From NCBI GenBank assembly GCA_018710905.1, contig DVIZ01000059.1, positions 1 to 64,000 of the forward strand: a DNA stretch of 64,000 nt, read 5' to 3'. The notes below the pieces were generated by a model. The model made no database searches and was not told where the DNA came from. It was given only the letters and a program-made list of their open reading frames with translations. Positions 18,037 through 26,110 of this stretch are shown piece by piece (the stretch's first letter is position 1; each line of letters starts with the position of its first letter). This DNA is from Candidatus Scybalomonas excrementigallinarum (GTDB lineage: Bacteria > Bacillota > Clostridia > Lachnospirales > Lachnospiraceae). Made by a program: the position numbers and the translations under genes.

Positions 18037-18292
18037 GTATCAATTTGTGGTACACAAGCCAGTAAGAGAGTATGCAATGACTACCTATACATTTCTTAAA
18101 ATCATCTTCGCACAAACAGTGCCTCATATCCATACAAGATGCCGTTTCCCTTATTTTTCTTCAAATGTCAATCTTATCAACTCAACATACCATTTATCCA
18201 ACCTGTCAACTCAACACCCTCAATATCAAAATCAACCACTCAACTCTCCGCCGTTTTTTACAGTAGACCAGTTCCCCCTTACCTATAAAATG

Positions 18293-18342
18293 AAAAAATC
18301 CGGGAACCGGAACCTGTTCTCTGCCAAGCTCCGACTCCCGGA
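18293..18342 (-). terminator. Terminator after the serine recombinase / segment B right end
   Basis: TCCGGGA/TCCCGGA outer arms with an inner CCGGA/TCCG stem; the minus strand ends GGATTTTTTC. By the nested-insertion model it belongs to segment B and would have terminated rlmD before segment A arrived. Confidence 0.82.
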
Positions 18343-18373
18343 AATCCCTTGTTTTCTACACTTTTTCACTATT

Positions 18374-20068
18374 CTATTCTTTAACTTTTGACATCAATAC
18401 TACTGTCTCGACGGTTGTTTCAGTTTCCAAGGGAAGTTCTTTCACTTCCTCGCCATCAACAGGCACAGGGAAGTTGAACACAATCTTCCTTATCCAGCTA
18501 CCGTCTTTCCTCTTTTCCGGGAACATCTCAATTCGCTCGATAAAGGCTTTCATAAACTCTTTCTGTTCCACTTCCGTTGCGGAATGGTAGACTTCATCAA
18601 ATGCCAGTAAGAGCCTGTAAATGTTATCGCCAGAGATTTTCTCCTGCTGGATGCTGCGTATTTGACTTTGCAATTCGCCAATCTGAACCTCGATTTCCTC
18701 TATGATATCATACTGCTCATCATAGCGTCGCTGCAAGTCCAAAATCTTTCTGTCATAGTGGGCATCATTGATGTCCAGAGTATCCATCTGACGCTCCAAG
18801 CGGTTTTTCGTGCCAAAGGCTTGCTTTAGCTGCCCTTGTAGGACGGCAATCTGCTTTTCCATATCTTCTGTATCAACCGCTGTTCCGATTTTCGCTTGAA
18901 TTGCTTCTACAAATCGGGGATTGTTGACCATAGCGGAAATGACCTTCGCCACAAATTTGTTGATCTCTGCCTGCTCGATATTCAGCCGGAAGCTGCACTC
19001 ATGTCCTGTCGGTGTAACCGTATTTTTGCAGTAGTAATAATACCGTGTTTTCTTGTCCTTGCTGTGTGCCTTGGCGATATTGCCGTACATACTCTTTCCG
19101 CAGCAAGGGCATTTCAAGATACCGGACAGGATGTGGGCGTGATCTGGATTGTTGACCTTTTCCCGCTTAAAGGAATTGATCTTGCGCTTCTCCTGTGCCA
19201 GATACCAATCTTCTTCGGAAATAATGGCTTCGTGCTGCCCATCGTAAACAGGGAACTCCGACTGCTCAACCACGTGCATCTCATTTCTTGTACCCTGTTT
19301 CTTTTCGGTTCTCCGTCTGCCATAAGCAATTTTACCCATATAAACGGGATTGTCCAGTACGTCCTGCACGAAGTTTCTTGAAAATCCGGGGATGGTGTTA
19401 TTCTGCCGCAGTTTCTTGATAAAACCGTTGCGGTTCAGATATTTGGCTACTCCGGCAACGCCCTCGTTGGTATGGATGTAGCGGTCATAAATAACACGGA
19501 TTACTTCTACTTCATCCTCCGCAATGACAAGATTTCCGTTTTCCAGTTTATATCCATAGGGAGCAAAACCGCCGTTCCACTTGCCCTCACGAGCCTTTTG
19601 TTCCCGTCCCGCCATTGTCTGTGTGCGGATATTCTCTCGCTCGATTTCTGCCACCGCAGACAGCACGGAGATCATCAGCTTTCCGGCATCCTTGGAGCTG
19701 TCAATGCCATCCTCCACGCAGATCAGGTTGACACCAAAATCCTGCATGAGCTGCAAAGAGTTCAGAACATCGGCTGCATTTCTGCCAAATCGGGAGAGCT
19801 TAAAGACAAGCACATAGGAAATGCCGTCTTTGCCGTCCTGGATATCGTTCAACATCCGTTGGAACTCCTGCCGCCCTTGGATGTTCTTGCCGGAAAATCC
19901 CTCGTCAGAATACTCCCCGACAACGATCATATCTTCGTATGCCGCATACTTCCGCAGCTTGTCACGTTGGGCATCCAAGCTGTACCCGTCTACCTGCATG
20001 GAGGTGGACACTCTCGTATATAGATAACATTTAAGTTTCTTCTTTTTCAGAATCGCCACCTCCATCAT
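18374..20068 (-). CDS. Large serine recombinase (integrase) of segment A
   Basis: Site-specific integrase/excisionase of about 564 residues. The resolvase domain (about 10-150) has catalytic Ser21 in YTRVSTSMQ and FKLSRFGRNAADVL; a Recombinase domain (about 165-290) follows; a zinc ribbon (CPCCGKSMYG ... YYYCKN ... HECSF) lies near 317-365; then a coiled coil to about 470. The last residues, TTVETVVLMSKVKE, match the C-terminal signature of RlmD, so the gene's 3' end is itself the attachment core and its last codons come from the neighbouring DNA. It overlaps the upstream HTH gene by 38 bases. Very likely responsible for integration at rlmD. Confidence 0.92.
   Translation of the reverse strand: MMEVAILKKKKLKCYLYTRVSTSMQVDGYSLDAQRDKLRKYAAYEDMIVVGEYSDEGFSGKNIQGRQEFQRMLNDIQDGKDGISYVLVFKLSRFGRNAADVLNSLQLMQDFGVNLICVEDGIDSSKDAGKLMISVLSAVAEIERENIRTQTMAGREQKAREGKWNGGFAPYGYKLENGNLVIAEDEVEVIRVIYDRYIHTNEGVAGVAKYLNRNGFIKKLRQNNTIPGFSRNFVQDVLDNPVYMGKIAYGRRRTEKKQGTRNEMHVVEQSEFPVYDGQHEAIISEEDWYLAQEKRKINSFKREKVNNPDHAHILSGILKCPCCGKSMYGNIAKAHSKDKKTRYYYYCKNTVTPTGHECSFRLNIEQAEINKFVAKVISAMVNNPRFVEAIQAKIGTAVDTEDMEKQIAVLQGQLKQAFGTKNRLERQMDTLDINDAHYDRKILDLQRRYDEQYDIIEEIEVQIGELQSQIRSIQQEKISGDNIYRLLLAFDEVYHSATEVEQKEFMKAFIERIEMFPEKRKDGSWIRKIVFNFPVPVDGEEVKELPLETETTVETVVLMSKVKE
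18380..18425. other. Middle attachment site inside the recombinase 3' end
   Basis: On the minus strand the core reads GTCGAGACAGTAGTATTG, coding V-E-T-V-V-L. It matches the rlmD site at 31.65 kb and the left site at 13.41 kb over GAGAC-N-GT-N-GT, in the same reading frame. It marks the junction between segments A and B. Confidence 0.75.
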
Positions 20069-20261
20069 TCATTTCTTTTACTATCAATCCCTCGTTGCGG
20101 ATATAATACTCCAAAAGTCTAAGCACATAATCCGGTGCATGGCGGTTGTCCAGTTCCCACTCGGTCATTGTCCGGTATGGGATATTGACAAGCTTGCAAA
20201 AGTCCTTCCGGTTTAGCCCTGTGCTTTCCCGCAACTTTATAATTCTGTTTTTACAATCCAT
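20031..20261 (-). CDS. Small HTH regulator upstream of the recombinase
   Basis: DNA-binding protein of 76 residues with a helix-turn-helix around residues 14-40 (LNRKDFCKLVNIPYRTMTEWE) and an acidic tail. Its 3' end overlaps the recombinase gene by 38 bases. AGGGAG lies ten bases before the ATG. A promoter embedded in a perfect 12-base inverted repeat sits just upstream, so it probably represses itself and the recombinase and so controls excision. An accessory directionality role is possible. Confidence 0.82.
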   Translation of the reverse strand: MDCKNRIIKLRESTGLNRKDFCKLVNIPYRTMTEWELDNRHAPDYVLRLLEYYIRNEGLIVKEMNDGGGDSEKEET

Positions 20262-20287
20262 CTGCCTATCTCCCTAAAAACAAAAAT

Positions 20288-20336
20288 ACACGTTGCGTAA
20301 TCATTATAGCACAGCTACATCGAATACGCAACGTGT
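20288..20336 (-). promoter_or_regulatory. Recombinase operon promoter embedded in a 12-base inverted repeat
   Basis: ACACGTTGCGTA (20288-20299) and TACGCAACGTGT (20325-20336) are perfect arms. On the minus strand the -35 TTGCGT lies inside one arm, 17 bases precede TATAAT (20303-20308), and the other arm covers the expected start site. A regulator bound to both arms would shut the promoter. Confidence 0.82.
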
Positions 20337-20349
20337 AAATCGTAAATTT

Positions 20350-20535
20350 TTACGCAGCCTTATCCGCTAATGGCTGCGCTTGCTTATCATCCTTGGAGCA
20401 ATCCGCCGTTTGCGGAGCATCCTGCTCTAATTTATCTAAAACCTGATGCCCGTATTTCTGGAGCAACTGAGTCATAACATCCACACAGCGGTCAAATGCC
20501 GCATTATATTTTGCTTCCTCATAGTATTTCATCAA
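20350..20535 (-). CDS. Small conserved-looking protein after the relaxase gene, unknown
   Basis: A 61-residue protein (60 if the second ATG is used) starting MMKYYEEAKYNAAFDRCVD, helical and acidic-to-neutral, ending in a polar tail. GGAGGG lies 11-14 bases upstream. It follows the relaxase gene by 15 bases and is presumably co-transcribed. I do not know a function. Proteins of this kind sit beside MobV relaxases in related elements, which is recollection, not proof. Confidence 0.6.
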   Translation of the reverse strand: MMKYYEEAKYNAAFDRCVDVMTQLLQKYGHQVLDKLEQDAPQTADCSKDDKQAQPLADKAA

Positions 20536-20550
20536 TAGGCAATCCCTCCA

Positions 20551-21840
20551 TCAAATTTCCATATCCTGTCCACGCTTGCGGGCAGGTGTTTTAAGTTCCC
20601 TTGTTTCCTTTCCTCTGGCGAGGACGGCAGAAATAAAAGCCCTGACCCTTTCCGATGCAATCTCCAACGCATCCAGATAGGGTTGGGCTTTCTGTTTGAG
20701 TTCCATATATTTTTCGTTCAGCGCATCGTACCGTTGCTTCCAGATGGAAGCCGTCTTTTCAGCGGAAGCCAATTTTTCCTTCAAGCGCTTGTTGTCGGCG
20801 TTGGCAATAATGCCGTTGACTGCATAGCGTTTCAGGGTCTCGCACTGATCCTGTGTCAGAGAGACATTTCCGGTGAGGGCATTTTTCTTACCCATTGCTT
20901 CAATGTCCTGCACCGTCAGCGCAATAGTCTTTGCTGCCTTGGTTTCCTTTTGCAGAGCTTCCAGTTTCTTTTTCTGCTTTGCTGTGGCAACCTTGGTATC
21001 CTCCAAACTCTGCTCGGCCTGTGCCACCTGTCCGGTCACAGTTTCCAGACGCTGCTGTTCAGCCTGTACCTTGAACTGTGTCACCGTCAGATGTTCCTCG
21101 GTGCTGCCACGCTCTCCACGCTCCACATCGGTGTAACCGACATTTCGCATAAAATTGAAAAAGTCATCCTGCAACACACTGTAGGACGACTTCAATATCT
21201 TTTTCCCTTTTGCGTTCAACATCGGATTGCCGTCCTCGTCAAGAACGGGCTTGGAATCCCATTTCTTGCTGCGGCTGACCTGTGTGATGATCTCCTTGAC
21301 GGTTCCCCGGAGAGCTTCATCCTTACACCGCTTCGACCAGAGGATCTGCTTTTCCACCACCGGGATATAAACCACATGAAGGTGGTAGTGGTACACATCC
21401 TCGCCCAGAGCTTCGGACATTGCCCGGTTGCGCTCGTCGGCGTGCATCACAGCGGAGAGGATATACTGCTCACCGCCCACAATCTCCACGGCGGCTTTGT
21501 AAGCATCAGCATAAAACTGTTTTGCAAATTCATAGCCGCCGTGGTTGTAGAAATAAGCGGAGTTTACATCGAATACCAACTCACCATATTTGATGGCATC
21601 CGGTTTCAAACCTCTGGTGGAGATTACGCCGTCCTGTTCCATCTGCTCAAACATTTTTACATAATCGTCCGTGGGTGCTTTGAAATGAACGTTCAGAGAA
21701 GTGCGTTCCGGCACGATGTCCTGATTGCTGTAGCTGTCCTTTTCACGCTCATTGTGTTCCTGTACCTTAGCCACATCTGCCGGGGTTTCCAAGTCCTGAT
21801 TTCTGGCTACGGTACGGTCTATTCCATCATTTCTTGCCAT
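20551..21840 (-). CDS. MobV-family relaxase (plasmid mobilization/recombination protein)
   Basis: DNA-nicking relaxase of 429 residues that would start conjugal transfer of the excised element. N-terminal motif I appears as HNEREKDSYSN followed by ERTSLNVHF; the metal-binding histidines appear near residues 150-156 as DVYHYHLHVVYIPV after MHADE. The C-terminal half (about 255-400) is a long coiled coil. A matching oriT lies 60-90 bases upstream of the start. No coupling protein or secretion genes are present, so transfer needs a helper element. Confidence 0.92.
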   Translation of the reverse strand: MARNDGIDRTVARNQDLETPADVAKVQEHNEREKDSYSNQDIVPERTSLNVHFKAPTDDYVKMFEQMEQDGVISTRGLKPDAIKYGELVFDVNSAYFYNHGGYEFAKQFYADAYKAAVEIVGGEQYILSAVMHADERNRAMSEALGEDVYHYHLHVVYIPVVEKQILWSKRCKDEALRGTVKEIITQVSRSKKWDSKPVLDEDGNPMLNAKGKKILKSSYSVLQDDFFNFMRNVGYTDVERGERGSTEEHLTVTQFKVQAEQQRLETVTGQVAQAEQSLEDTKVATAKQKKKLEALQKETKAAKTIALTVQDIEAMGKKNALTGNVSLTQDQCETLKRYAVNGIIANADNKRLKEKLASAEKTASIWKQRYDALNEKYMELKQKAQPYLDALEIASERVRAFISAVLARGKETRELKTPARKRGQDMEI

Positions 21841-22177
21841 AGAATTTTTGTCCTTTCTTTGGGATTTGCAGACAGCGGGGAGCTACGGAGAGGCACTTTT
21901 TCAAAGTGTAATAACCCACTATTACACTTTCATCCATACTGGCTGCAAAGTGCCGTGGGCTCTCCCGAGGGGGAATGCGGTCACTGCGGTGACCTCTGCT
22001 GACCAAGGCGAAAATGTCTGCGCCTTTTCCCATGGTCAGACCGTCTGCATGAAGCTGTTCTGCGGAACATTTCTTGCAGACGGCGGCAGTGAAAACCGTA
22101 TCTTTCACTGCCTGTCCATAGGCAGCACTGCGGTGCGCCTATGGGGACGGGAGATGCGAGGGGCTGTTGCCGGGGCA
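21841..22177. other. Intergenic region with oriT and further inverted repeats
   Basis: No gene seen. It contains the oriT hairpin (21892-21954) and then several GC-rich repeats such as GCGGTCACTGCGGTGACC near 21975 and GCCTGTCCATAGGC near 22110. All lie between the relaxase gene and the HTH gene. Confidence 0.55.
21892..21954 (-). other. oriT of the MobV type
   Basis: Perfect inverted repeat AAAGTGTAATA (21903-21913) / TATTACACTTT (21920-21930), flanked by a second pair GGCACTTT (21892-21899) / AAAGTGCC (21947-21954). On the minus strand the loop reads TAGTGGG/TTA, nearly identical to the nick region TAGTGTG/TTA of plasmid pMV158, the MobV prototype. The predicted nick is between 21915 and 21914 on the minus strand. 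Confidence 0.8.
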
Positions 22178-22393
22178 TCACTTCTCCCGTTTTTTCTGCC
22201 ATACGATGTCGTAGCCAAGCACAGCGGCAAGCTCCAATACTTCCTTGTATCGGATGCTTTCCCGCTGCAATTTTGCGGACAGGTTGGAAACGCTGTCGCT
22301 CCATCCGTACTCGTCCGAGAGCAGGTCAACAACTTCCTGCATGGTCATCCCGGCACGGATGATCTGTGCCTTTATTTCGTTGCGTACATTCAT
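22178..22393 (-). CDS. Small HTH-type protein, replication module
   Basis: A 71-residue protein from the ATG at 22393 (MNVRNEIKAQIIRAG), which has GGAGG nine bases upstream. TMQEVVDLLSDEYGWSDSVSNLSAKL looks like a Cro/CI-type helix-turn-helix. The frame stays open further upstream without a start signal. It lies between the helicase and oriT/relaxase, so it may regulate copy number or mobilization. Confidence 0.72.
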   Translation of the reverse strand: MNVRNEIKAQIIRAGMTMQEVVDLLSDEYGWSDSVSNLSAKLQRESIRYKEVLELAAVLGYDIVWQKKREK

Positions 22394-22792
22394 ATTGAAA
22401 AATCCTCCATAATTCTGTTTGTGGTTCGGTGCAACCTCTGCACTCCAAAGCGGAGCAGATACGCCGAACAGCGAAAAATCTGCAATCTCCAAAATCCGTT
22501 CAGAATTTCGCTTGTGATGTCCTGTCCGTATATGACCATATCCCGCTTTACTGTTTCGTGCGGTTTGGTCTGGAACAGTGAAAACACCCATTGTTCCGTG
22601 TACAGGGTACACGGTTCAGAGAAGCACGATTTCGTGAAATAGTTTTGTCCTGCGGTCAAAAACTTTGCTGTTTCCATTACCACTGATTTTCAATGCCCGA
22701 AAACAGGTCTGTTCTGAAAGTTCCTGTTTCCTATAACGGGAGAAAACAGGGGTAAATGCTGCGTACATACGTACAGAGCATGGCTGGCAAAA
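22394..22792. other. Gene-poor region with GTAC palindromes and AAAACAGG repeats; candidate replication origin
   Basis: No gene supported; a 97-codon frame here has no ribosome binding site. It holds CCGTGTAC/GTACACGG (22596-22614, perfect arms), CGTACATACGTAC (22762-22774) and, just inside the helicase gene end, GTACGTACGTAC followed by ACGG (22813-22828). GAAAACAGG occurs at 22699 and 22742 and in reverse at 22723. The position beside an SF3 helicase fits an origin or a regulatory iteron cluster. Confidence 0.5.
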
Positions 22793-24166
22793 TCATTCCC
22801 GCCAGTCCTCCGGTACGTACGTACACGGCGAATCTCCGTAAAACCCATTTATATGAGGTCTTGCCACTGCTTCCACACCCATAAAGCCCCACACCCGCCG
22901 TCCGGCAGAGTTGGTGATGTTGTTGCAATGTTCCAGATTGAATCTCCCGGCATTGGCAATCATAGCGTCGCTGAAGCTGCGGGCTTTCAGCGGTGCAAGG
23001 GAGTTTTCCTCGCACCACATTCGGTAGATTTCATAGAAATCCTTGGAGCTGATGGACGCATCCGCTTTACGCCGGATGTATCCCTCTGATTCCATGAAAT
23101 CAAAGATATTGTTGTTGTCACGCTTGACCGCTTCCCGGTTTTCACGGATACGGTCACTCTCTGTAAACTTAAAGTTGTTGGCAACGAGCCGCTGTAAACC
23201 TTCAAAAGCCCAGAGAAAAACGCCCTCGGCTTCGGCTTTCATCTTTTCTGCAAGGTCAGGATCGTCAGCTCTGTCAGCAGGCTTTTCCTTGGTGGTCAGC
23301 ACAAGCTGTCTGCGGTAAAATCCGTCACTGCGGTCATACAGGGCTTGCAGATCACCGTTGCTGAACGCAAGTAGCCGGGCAAACATCCAGCCCTGATAAC
23401 TCTGCTTACCTTTGCGTTCCAAGTCCATCTTGCCCTGTGCTGTTACGATGGATTTTACATAGTTGGTCTGGCGCAGGGCTTCCATCCGCATATCATCATC
23501 CACGCACAGCAGGATGTGTTCCAGATCGGCACGGGCAAAGCGGTTTTCAGAAATCTTGCCTATGCTGCCGTCTTTCATATTCGTGCCAAAGATAGCAGAA
23601 AGCACAACTCCGATTTGGGATTTGCCCTCGCCGCCGTTCCCCTTAATGACTATCATACGCTGTCCCTTGTTGGATGGAATCAGGCAGTAGCCGATGAACT
23701 CTTGCAAGGTGGGGATATCCTCCGCATGGAGCAGCCCATCCAGAAAGTTCAGCCAGATCACAGGTGCGGGTGCATCGGGATTGTAAGCAACAGGCAGACG
23801 GCTCCGCACAATAGCCGGTCTGCCCTCGGTGAATGCGCCGTTCAACAGCAACGTACCGTTGGACACATGGATACGATCCTGCTCCGGTGGGAAGTCAGGC
23901 ACTTGCGCTTCCAGTTTCAGCACTTCCAGAATGTTGGTGATCTTCCGGGGGATATTGTTCACGGCACAGAATTTCAGCTTGTCGTAAATCTCTCCACGCA
24001 GAGGGAGATCGTCAGTCACTCGACCATCAGGCGTGAAAAAAGCTCCGTTTGCAAAGATGATCCTGCGCTCTTGCAGAAATTCTTCACAAAACAGAGCTTC
24101 GTTGATGTTCTGCCCATCAAACCAGATCGGCAGATTCATATCCGGTGTTTTACCTTTCTTCCCCAC
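22793..24166 (-). CDS. SF3/D5-type replicative helicase-primase (phage/plasmid primase family)
   Basis: ATP-dependent DNA helicase of about 457 residues in the D5/P4 group that starts replication of plasmids, phages and integrative elements. Walker A is GNGGEGKSQ (176-184), Walker B ILLCVDDDM near 220, and sensor sequence ARLLAFSNGD near 260. The preceding D5_N region includes FIGYCLIP. I placed the start at GTG 24166, nine bases after AAGGAGG, overlapping the CHC2 gene by 17 bases; an ATG at 24139 is the alternative. Together with the CHC2 protein it should let the excised circle replicate. Confidence 0.88.
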   Translation of the reverse strand: MGKKGKTPDMNLPIWFDGQNINEALFCEEFLQERRIIFANGAFFTPDGRVTDDLPLRGEIYDKLKFCAVNNIPRKITNILEVLKLEAQVPDFPPEQDRIHVSNGTLLLNGAFTEGRPAIVRSRLPVAYNPDAPAPVIWLNFLDGLLHAEDIPTLQEFIGYCLIPSNKGQRMIVIKGNGGEGKSQIGVVLSAIFGTNMKDGSIGKISENRFARADLEHILLCVDDDMRMEALRQTNYVKSIVTAQGKMDLERKGKQSYQGWMFARLLAFSNGDLQALYDRSDGFYRRQLVLTTKEKPADRADDPDLAEKMKAEAEGVFLWAFEGLQRLVANNFKFTESDRIRENREAVKRDNNNIFDFMESEGYIRRKADASISSKDFYEIYRMWCEENSLAPLKARSFSDAMIANAGRFNLEHCNNITNSAGRRVWGFMGVEAVARPHINGFYGDSPCTYVPEDWRE

Positions 24167-24761
24167 GGGACACCCCCTCCTTTCGTTTCCGTGCCTCATA
24201 GTCCCCAAGGAAAGCAATCTTACCCTCCTTCATCAGCTCGTCCACCATGGCAACACGTTCTTCTAAATCACCGACTATCAAAATATCTGCCAGATATTCG
24301 ATATAATCGAGCATCTGGCAGGCTTCCACAAAACGGTCATCCAGAGCATCGTCCGGTGTCTTGGGTGCATACCGCACTTTCCAATCTTCAAGAAGATGCA
24401 GATAGTCGGTCAATGCCCGGAAGCACAGCATTTCGTCCTCCCGGAACTGACGGATACAGGGATGCTTCGGCTTGGGCAAGGCGGTAGCAGTAGGCGGTTT
24501 CGGGTCAAGCCCAAAATCCGCAGCCAGCTTTTGCGCCGCTTCAAAGCTGCTCAGATTGAACAACCTTGCCACGAAGTCAATCACATCCCCCTTAGCTCCG
24601 CAGCCAAAGCAGAAGAAATATTCCTCGTTCAGCTTCAAGCTCGGATGCCTGTCGTTGTGGAACGGGCAGCAAGCCATGCCGTTGCGGCCTGCTTTCAGCC
24701 CGTAGTGTTCGGCAGCTTGCTTTACGCTGATTGCCGCCTTGATGGTTTCATAGATTGTCAT
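24150..24761 (-). CDS. CHC2 zinc-finger primase-like protein
   Basis: About 203 residues from the ATG at 24761 (GGAGG seven bases upstream). The N-terminus is a DnaG-type CHC2 zinc finger: C32-x2-H35 and C51-x2-C54 in CCPFHNDRHPSL and YFFCFGCGAKGD. No TOPRIM domain follows; residues 90-203 are helical and charged. It probably serves as the template-recognition part of a split primase that works with the helicase encoded next to it. Confidence 0.88.
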   Translation of the reverse strand: MTIYETIKAAISVKQAAEHYGLKAGRNGMACCPFHNDRHPSLKLNEEYFFCFGCGAKGDVIDFVARLFNLSSFEAAQKLAADFGLDPKPPTATALPKPKHPCIRQFREDEMLCFRALTDYLHLLEDWKVRYAPKTPDDALDDRFVEACQMLDYIEYLADILIVGDLEERVAMVDELMKEGKIAFLGDYEARKRKEGVSRGEER

Positions 24762-24982
24762 AGAAAAACCTCCGTTCATAGTATTCAGAAAGCATGAAAC
24801 ACCCGCCGTGATTGGCAGGTGCTTTGCTCTTTCTACTATGGTTATGCCGGATTTTTCGAAAAACAGGCTAATCGGAGGACAACCTCATTTCAAAAAACAG
24901 GACAACTTTCCGGGGGATGTAGATTTCTTCACGTTTGCATGGTATAATGAAAGAAATAAAAAAACAGGACAGGAGGGCAAGC
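24762..24982. promoter_or_regulatory. Divergent control region between primase and DUF6076 genes
   Basis: On the plus strand TATAAT (24943-24948) lies 35 bases before the DUF6076 start, with only a weak -35 (TAGATT at 17 bases). Toward the primase a hairpin CACCTGCC/GGCGGGTG (about 24801-24822) could attenuate its transcript. The motif AAAACAGG occurs at about 24859, 24894 and 24961, as it does near the helicase. Confidence 0.5.
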
Positions 24983-26092
24983 ATGAATCAAGAAATGATG
25001 TCATTGGATTTTTGGCAGGATACGGTCATATATGAGGGCAAAGCATTTCCTATCGGCACTCTTGCCTGTGATGCGCTGAATGTTCCTGCGGATACCATTG
25101 CTAAAATGAACGAGCACTGCGAGAAAATCAATCTGCTGCTTGGTCTGCTGAACGCTGGACAGGATGCTTCCGCACTCTTTCCTATGGCAAGGGAAGCTGC
25201 TCTGACAATGTTGAGTATTCTCAGTAAAACGCCGCCGTTCTCCTATATGAACATATCACAGCATCGGGAACGAATAGAAAAGGTCTTTACTACCGACAAT
25301 GCGCTGAAATATGTGGAGTTTGCTATAAAAGCCGCAACCAACTCCTTGCAGTTTGAAGAAGTTCTGAAATATGAGGATGCGATAATGCTCCAACGCTATA
25401 CCGCTGTATTCGGTCATCTGGCATACTCCCTTGGGGAATACCAAACCGCAATGCTTGATTTTGCGGAAAAATCAGATGGCAACGAAGCAGACCGTACCGC
25501 AGAGGGCTTTGCAAAAATGTTCGGCAGCTATTTCCCGCCGAAGTTCTCTATTACAGATGGCAATGCCTGGATGTCTACCCTGAACAACTCCGTTCAGTAT
25601 GTGTCTGTCATCCGTCCCGGCGAGGATGTGGCAAAGTTGGTCAAGCGGATGCACTATGTATCCTTTGTAGGGATGTTCCGGTCTGATCTCTTTGAGGGCT
25701 TGTGTGTCGGTCACGCTCCAAAGAAATGCCGGATCTGCGGCAAGTGGTTTCTGACCACCAACGCAAGGCACACCAAATATTGCGGCGGTTATGCGCCGGG
25801 GGACAAGCTGCACCGTACCTGTCGGCAGATCGGCAATCTGAAAGGGCGAGAACAGCGGGAGCTTGCGGACGATCATCCGCTGAAACAGATTTATGAGAAG
25901 CGGCTGAATACCATAAACCGCTATGTGAAGCGTGGCACACTGGACGCTGATCTTGCAGAAGTTATGAAAAAACTGGCAAAAGATAAGATGCTCCGGGCAT
26001 TGAGCAATATTGCTTATGCTAAAGGCGATTATGAAAAAGAAATGGGACAGGCTGCTTTGCTAAATGAGAGTTTGAATTATAGGAACACTTAA
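24983..26092 (+). CDS. DUF6076-like zinc-binding protein of the element backbone
   Basis: About 369 residues from the ATG at 24983 (MNQEMMSLDF), preceded by AGGAGGG. The N-terminal two-thirds is helical with no motif I can name. Near residues 248-285 a zinc-binding cluster reads CRICGKWFL, ARHTKYCGG and then HRTCRQIG, resembling the C-terminal finger seen in CGNR-type and DUF6076 proteins. A basic helical tail follows. First gene of a plus-strand operon ending with a sigma-like factor. Function unknown; a DNA-binding regulator is plausible. The family name is from memory. Confidence 0.7.
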   Translation: MNQEMMSLDFWQDTVIYEGKAFPIGTLACDALNVPADTIAKMNEHCEKINLLLGLLNAGQDASALFPMAREAALTMLSILSKTPPFSYMNISQHRERIEKVFTTDNALKYVEFAIKAATNSLQFEEVLKYEDAIMLQRYTAVFGHLAYSLGEYQTAMLDFAEKSDGNEADRTAEGFAKMFGSYFPPKFSITDGNAWMSTLNNSVQYVSVIRPGEDVAKLVKRMHYVSFVGMFRSDLFEGLCVGHAPKKCRICGKWFLTTNARHTKYCGGYAPGDKLHRTCRQIGNLKGREQRELADDHPLKQIYEKRLNTINRYVKRGTLDADLAEVMKKLAKDKMLRALSNIAYAKGDYEKEMGQAALLNESLNYRNT

Positions 26093-26110
26093 ACTCGGAG
26101 GGTTATACGA

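Larger units (their letters stand above)
17948..18373. other. Intergenic region with three hairpins between the recombinases
   Basis: No gene seen. It holds a minus-strand terminator (17949-17977), a perfect 10-base inverted repeat (18006-18036) and another minus-strand terminator (18293-18342). Between 18160 and 18230 the TCAACTC/CAACTCA motif recurs several times. Confidence 0.55.
13404..18409. mobile_element. Segment B: older, decayed integrative element in rlmD
   Basis: About 5 kb bounded by att-like sites at 13.41 and 18.41 kb. It holds a deleted serine recombinase (17423-17947) and a low-GC cargo operon (13525-17282) that looks like an anti-phage cassette. I see no relaxase or replication gene. 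Its right-hand end encodes VVLMSKVKE and a stop followed by a terminator, which would complete rlmD if segment A were absent. I infer that it integrated before segment A and now depends on another recombinase. Confidence 0.65.

Noticed and set aside
19472-20023. Long plus-strand frames opposite the recombinase and relaxase genes (also 20683-22002 and 23516-24487)
   Set aside because: They are antisense shadows of clearly recognisable genes in GC-richer DNA and show no family motifs.
22390-22683. 97-codon minus-strand frame before the small HTH gene
   Set aside because: No ribosome binding site at its start. The region is better explained as a palindrome-rich control region. It could still be a recurring frame in related elements.
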